Notes under the pieces: generated by a model
Databases searched by the model: none
What the model was told of the DNA's origin: nothing
What the model saw: only the letters and a program-made list of their open reading frames with translations
Shown: in pieces, positions 60,964 to 64,000 of the stretch
Numbering within the stretch: the stretch's first letter is position 1
Layout: each line of letters opens with the position of its first letter
Assembly (NCBI GenBank): GCA_948146395.1
Contig: OX411547.1
Location: 57,925,066 to 57,989,065, forward strand
DNA length: 64,000 bases
Direction: 5' to 3'
Origin: Fragum whitleyi
Lineage: Eukaryota > Mollusca > Bivalvia > Cardiida > Cardiidae
Position numbers and translations under genes: made by a program

Positions 60964-62529
60964 TAGCTCACCTGAGCACAACGTGCTCAAGTGAGCTATT
61001 GTGATCACCTTTTGTCCGGCGTCCGTGCGTCGTCCGTCGTGCGTCGTCCGTCGTCTGTCAACAATTTCTTTAAACGACATCTCCTCCTAAACTACTAGGC
61101 CAATTTTTTCCAAACTTGGCAGAAATGTTCCTTAGGTGGTCCCCTTGAAGAATTGCTAAAGGAATTGAAATCGGTGAAAACTCTGGTTGCTATGACAACC
61201 AAAGTTAAAAATTTAAGAAAATCTTTAAAATTCTTCTTCTTCTGAACCAGCAGCCCTACAGCCTTGAAATTTGGTATGGATAATCAGCTCATAGACCTTA
61301 ATAAAAATAGCTAAAATCATATCTGTTGGGCCACCAGGTGCGGAGCACCAGTCCAGGGGGGAGGGGGTAGTACTTTGGATAAATTTTGTAATCTATAACC
61401 TTCTTCTTCTTCTGATCATGAAGGCCTACAGCCTTAAAATTTTGCATGTATCATCACCTCATAGACCTCAATAAAAATAGCTAAAGTCATATCTGTAGGG
61501 CCACCAGGTGCCAAAAATCATGACTGTAGATTCACCAGGTGCGTAGCACCAGGGGGGGGGGGGGAGAGGGTAGTACATTTTGTAATCTTTAACCTTCTAC
61601 TTCTTCTGAACCACAAGCCCTACAGACCTGAAAATTGGCATGGAGGATCAGCTCATAGACCTTAATATATAAAGCTAAAATCATGACTGTAAAGCCACCA
61701 GGTGCGGAGCATCAGGGGGGAGGGGGAGTACTTTTGTGAAAATTTTGTAACTTTAATCTTCATCTTCTAATGAACCAGGAGCCCTACAGACTTCAATATT
61801 GGCATGGATAATAAGCATATGGATCTAAAATAAAATAGCTAAAATCATGAATGTAGGGCCACCAGATGCGGAGCATAAGGGGGCAGGGGGTAGTACTTTG
61901 GATCAATTTTGAAATCTTTAACCTTATTCTTCTCCTGGATCGGGAACCCTACAGACTTGAAAATTGTCATGGGTGATCAATAAATTGTCATTAATACTAG
62001 CTAAAATCATGACTGTAGGGTCACCAGGTGCTGAGTGTCTTGGGGAGGGGGTAGTACTTTGGATCATTTTTGAAATCTTTAAACTTCTTCTAATGAGCCA
62101 GGAGTTCTACAGACTTGAAAATTGGTATGGATGATCAGCATATGGACATGTATTGAATTAGCTAAAATCATGACTGTAGATTCACCAGGTGCAGAGCATC
62201 TTGGGGGAGGGGGGAGTGCTTTGTTGAGATTTTTGAATCCCTACAGCATTTATATTTGACATGGATTGATCAACTCATTAAAGAAAACTTTAAAAGTCTC
62301 AGACTCAGCCTGTATATCTGGCATAGATTAGCTGATCACAGACCTTTTATGGAAAAAGCTTAAATGAATAATGTCCAGGGGAGGAGCAGAGGGGGGGGGG
62401 GGGAATGATTATTTCAAATGTTATCTGATTGAATAAGTGAAAATCTCTTTTTCTGTGGCTGCATGGACATACCTAGGTAATGAAGCTTTTTTCTCAGGTG
62501 AGCGACCCAGGGCCAACGGCCCTCTTGTC
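60964..62529 (+). mobile_element. Tandem-unit element with GGTGCGGAGCACC units (copy j)
   Basis: The head AGCTCACCTGAGCACAACGT.../CAAGTGAGCT and a TCCGTCGTGCGTCGTCC run are followed by six units of about 170-190 bp with CCTACAG..CTTGAAATTTGG, GCTAAAATCATGACTGTAG, the palindrome GGTGCGGAGCACC and a G-rich run. The tail is CAGGTGAGCGACCCAGGGCC...GGCCCTCTTGT. The unit family differs from copies a, b and i though head and tail are shared. Confidence 0.8.
62387..62404. repeat. Poly-G tract
   Basis: A run of about 12 G closes the last unit of the element; a similar run of about 14 G is near 61552. Confidence 0.85.
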
Positions 62530-63268
62530 TTGGTTTGTCTTTTAATTGAAGCCTGTAGAATGCTAGCAATTGTTCTATATTGACCACTCTTACCGTCTTA
62601 AAAGTACGATTCGATGACAACGAGCAAACTAAGTCGTTGGACGATTGTAAAAACACAGGATCCTGTCTTACTTTTAATATGAAATACAAGGATTGGTGTT
62701 CAGTTTTGCACGCACTCAAACGTGAAAAGCTGTTCTCGCTTTACACGTGATTGCAAGACGTTACGCAAGACATAGACCTGCAATTTCAAGTGAGTGATCA
62801 AAGATCAATTTTATATTGAAAATGATAGGAGATAACGGTTTCTCGAACCACACTCTTTCTTGTGGAACCATACTTATGACATTTTACAAAAATGTCGACA
62901 TTGTTTGCTTGTTAATGCAAAAAAGAAATCTAACCAGGAATTTTCGACATAGATGTATTAATCATACATCAATTTACGCTTTCGTATGCAGTACCCGGGA
63001 CTGGCTCCTACTTGCACGTATCACATATTTTTTAAAAAAATTGTGCTGATTTTTTCCTAAAGACCTATACAATCAATCACATTACAATGATGTTTATCGG
63101 TTTCTAGATTGACATCATGTAGTCAATAAAAGCACTTAGTTGAATTGTAAAGCTAGTAAAATCAATTAATGGGGACACAGTCTGCTTGTCGTCGGGAGTT
63201 ATTTTTCCAGGTTTGGGTTGTTTTATAATATCTTATAATATGAAATTACTTCTGCTATTTCGGGGGTT

Positions 63269-63352
63269 CAGTGCAAGACTGTACTAAGCGTATTTACAGT
63301 GTATTTACAGTGTACATGTATATTCACTTAGTACAGTCTTGCACTAAACACT
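63269..63352. repeat. Hairpin, AGTGCAAGACT family, copy 2
   Basis: AGTGCAAGACTGTACTAAGCG and CTTAGTACAGTCTTGCACT are almost perfect complements around a loop made of two TTTACAGTGTA repeats. Confidence 0.7.
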
Positions 63353-63397
63353 CAATATACATGATGCAGGCCTATTATTTTTTGAACAATTAAAAAT

Positions 63398-63594
63398 AAG
63401 CGCTAAGCAAAGACTCAGGCCAGGATGTGCATTCGCACAGTCTGGACAAAGCCTTTCCTATGCACTTTGTAGATAGATTAGGTCTCGGCGTATCTGCATA
63501 CAGTCAGATATTCTTCAAATTTCACGACCTTGTTGATAGGTCTCTCAATGCTTGCCCCTCACGCACTATTCAAATTGTTGGAAATGTCACGCTC
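63398..63594. repeat. Hairpin family with CCAGGATGTGCATTCGCACAG core
   Basis: It matches the 3.05- and 28.7-kb copies in GCAAAGACTCAGGCCAGG, the GC-rich stem and the terminus AAATTGTTGGAAATGTCACG. Confidence 0.55.
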
Positions 63595-63636
63595 TGACGT
63601 TCTGGCTCATTTAATATAGCCTTAATTCACGTTTCG

Positions 63637-63655
63637 GGGGGGGGGGGGGGGGGCG
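63637..63655. repeat. Poly-G tract inside a TTAACATTTGCAGAGAC hairpin
   Basis: TTCACGTTTC is followed by about 18 G and GCGTTAACATTTGCAGAGAC. Other copies of the hairpin have one to five G here, so the run has expanded. Confidence 0.8.
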
Positions 63656-63892
63656 TTAACATTTGCAGAGACCGCACTCGGGCGTTAAAGCATTTTGAGG
63701 GTCTTTGCAAACGTTTATTGACGCTATTATTGAATAAAAAGATAGATAAGAGTATTAGTTCAAACTCTCTGCTCAATAAGAAAGGTACACTACATGTCGT
63801 GGAAACGAAAAAAGCAAGATGTCATCTCTTCTAATAAAAACGATATTAAGTCATGCTTACGATTCCACAATCGTCAATCTATCATTTTTCAG

Positions 63893-64000
63893 AATGGGAG
63901 ACGTTACGGTGACCGATGCTGGGGGACAAACCATGAAGCTTGTTCAGATTGATCAGCGTCTACGTGTGTGCAACTTTGACCGAGACGGAGAAACTGAACT
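63893..64000 (+). CDS. Probable partial coding exon running off the right edge
   Basis: A pyrimidine run ending TTTTTCAG precedes 63893, and of the three forward frames only the one with ATG at 63894 stays open to the edge (35 codons). It reads MGDVTVTDAGGQTMK and later CNFDRDGETE, an acidic D-x-D-x-E stretch that could bind calcium. Base composition is visibly more GC-rich than the flank. I do not recognise the family. It could be an internal exon (phase 2 entry) or a first coding exon. Confidence 0.45.

Overview
The window reads as nuclear DNA of a mollusc, most probably a bivalve. It is AT-rich and gene-poor, its genes are split by introns, and it is crowded with short non-autonomous mobile elements. 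The elements that open with an AGCTCACCTGAGCA palindrome, continue with GTCCGTCGTGCGTCG-type runs and 100-190 bp tandem units, and close with GGCCCTCTTGTTT look like ones I recall from bivalve genomes. That attribution is from memory, not from a search.

Two genes can be rebuilt completely by hand, with every splice junction in frame. On the + strand, three coding exons (25813-25906, 43864-44010, 45973-46202) make a 156-residue secreted or GPI-anchored Ly6/uPAR-type three-finger protein. It has a signal peptide, ten cysteines ending in the C-N signature, and a hydrophobic tail; intron 1 is about 18 kb. On the - strand, four coding exons (55999-55673, 54827-54761, 53707-53465, 52664-52309) make a 330-residue type II membrane sulfotransferase of the WSCD/sialate O-sulfotransferase type. 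A third gene probably begins or continues at the right edge (63893 onward). I found no link between the functions of the two genes beyond both products being secretory-pathway proteins.

Layout. 1-13 kb is tandem-unit elements, several nested in one another (9.4-12.7 kb), plus small hairpin elements. 13.2-15.2 kb holds a 104-bp tandem repeat and a 1.5-kb TTAA-flanked inverted-repeat transposon. 15.5-24.6 kb has tRNA-derived SINEs, a CTGT microsatellite and a cluster of short elements with GTGACCCGTCACGCG ends. 25.1-25.4 kb is a long near-perfect hairpin about 0.5 kb upstream of the Ly6-type gene. 25.8-46.2 kb is that gene; its large intron has absorbed many elements, including an array-flanked one at 30.1-32.3 kb. 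46.2-52.3 kb is intergenic, with hairpin elements and a tandem repeat next to the sulfotransferase 3' end. 52.3-56.0 kb is the sulfotransferase. 56-63.9 kb is intergenic repeats, with another tandem-unit element at 61.0-62.5 kb.

The richest non-coding signal is the number of distinct hairpin or terminal-inverted-repeat families present in several diverged copies (at least ten). One inverted pair flanks exon 2 of the Ly6-type gene and could affect its splicing. No functional transposase or reverse transcriptase, no intact tRNA or rRNA gene, and no CRISPR array was found. Most open frames of 60-130 codons lie inside repeats and are not called.
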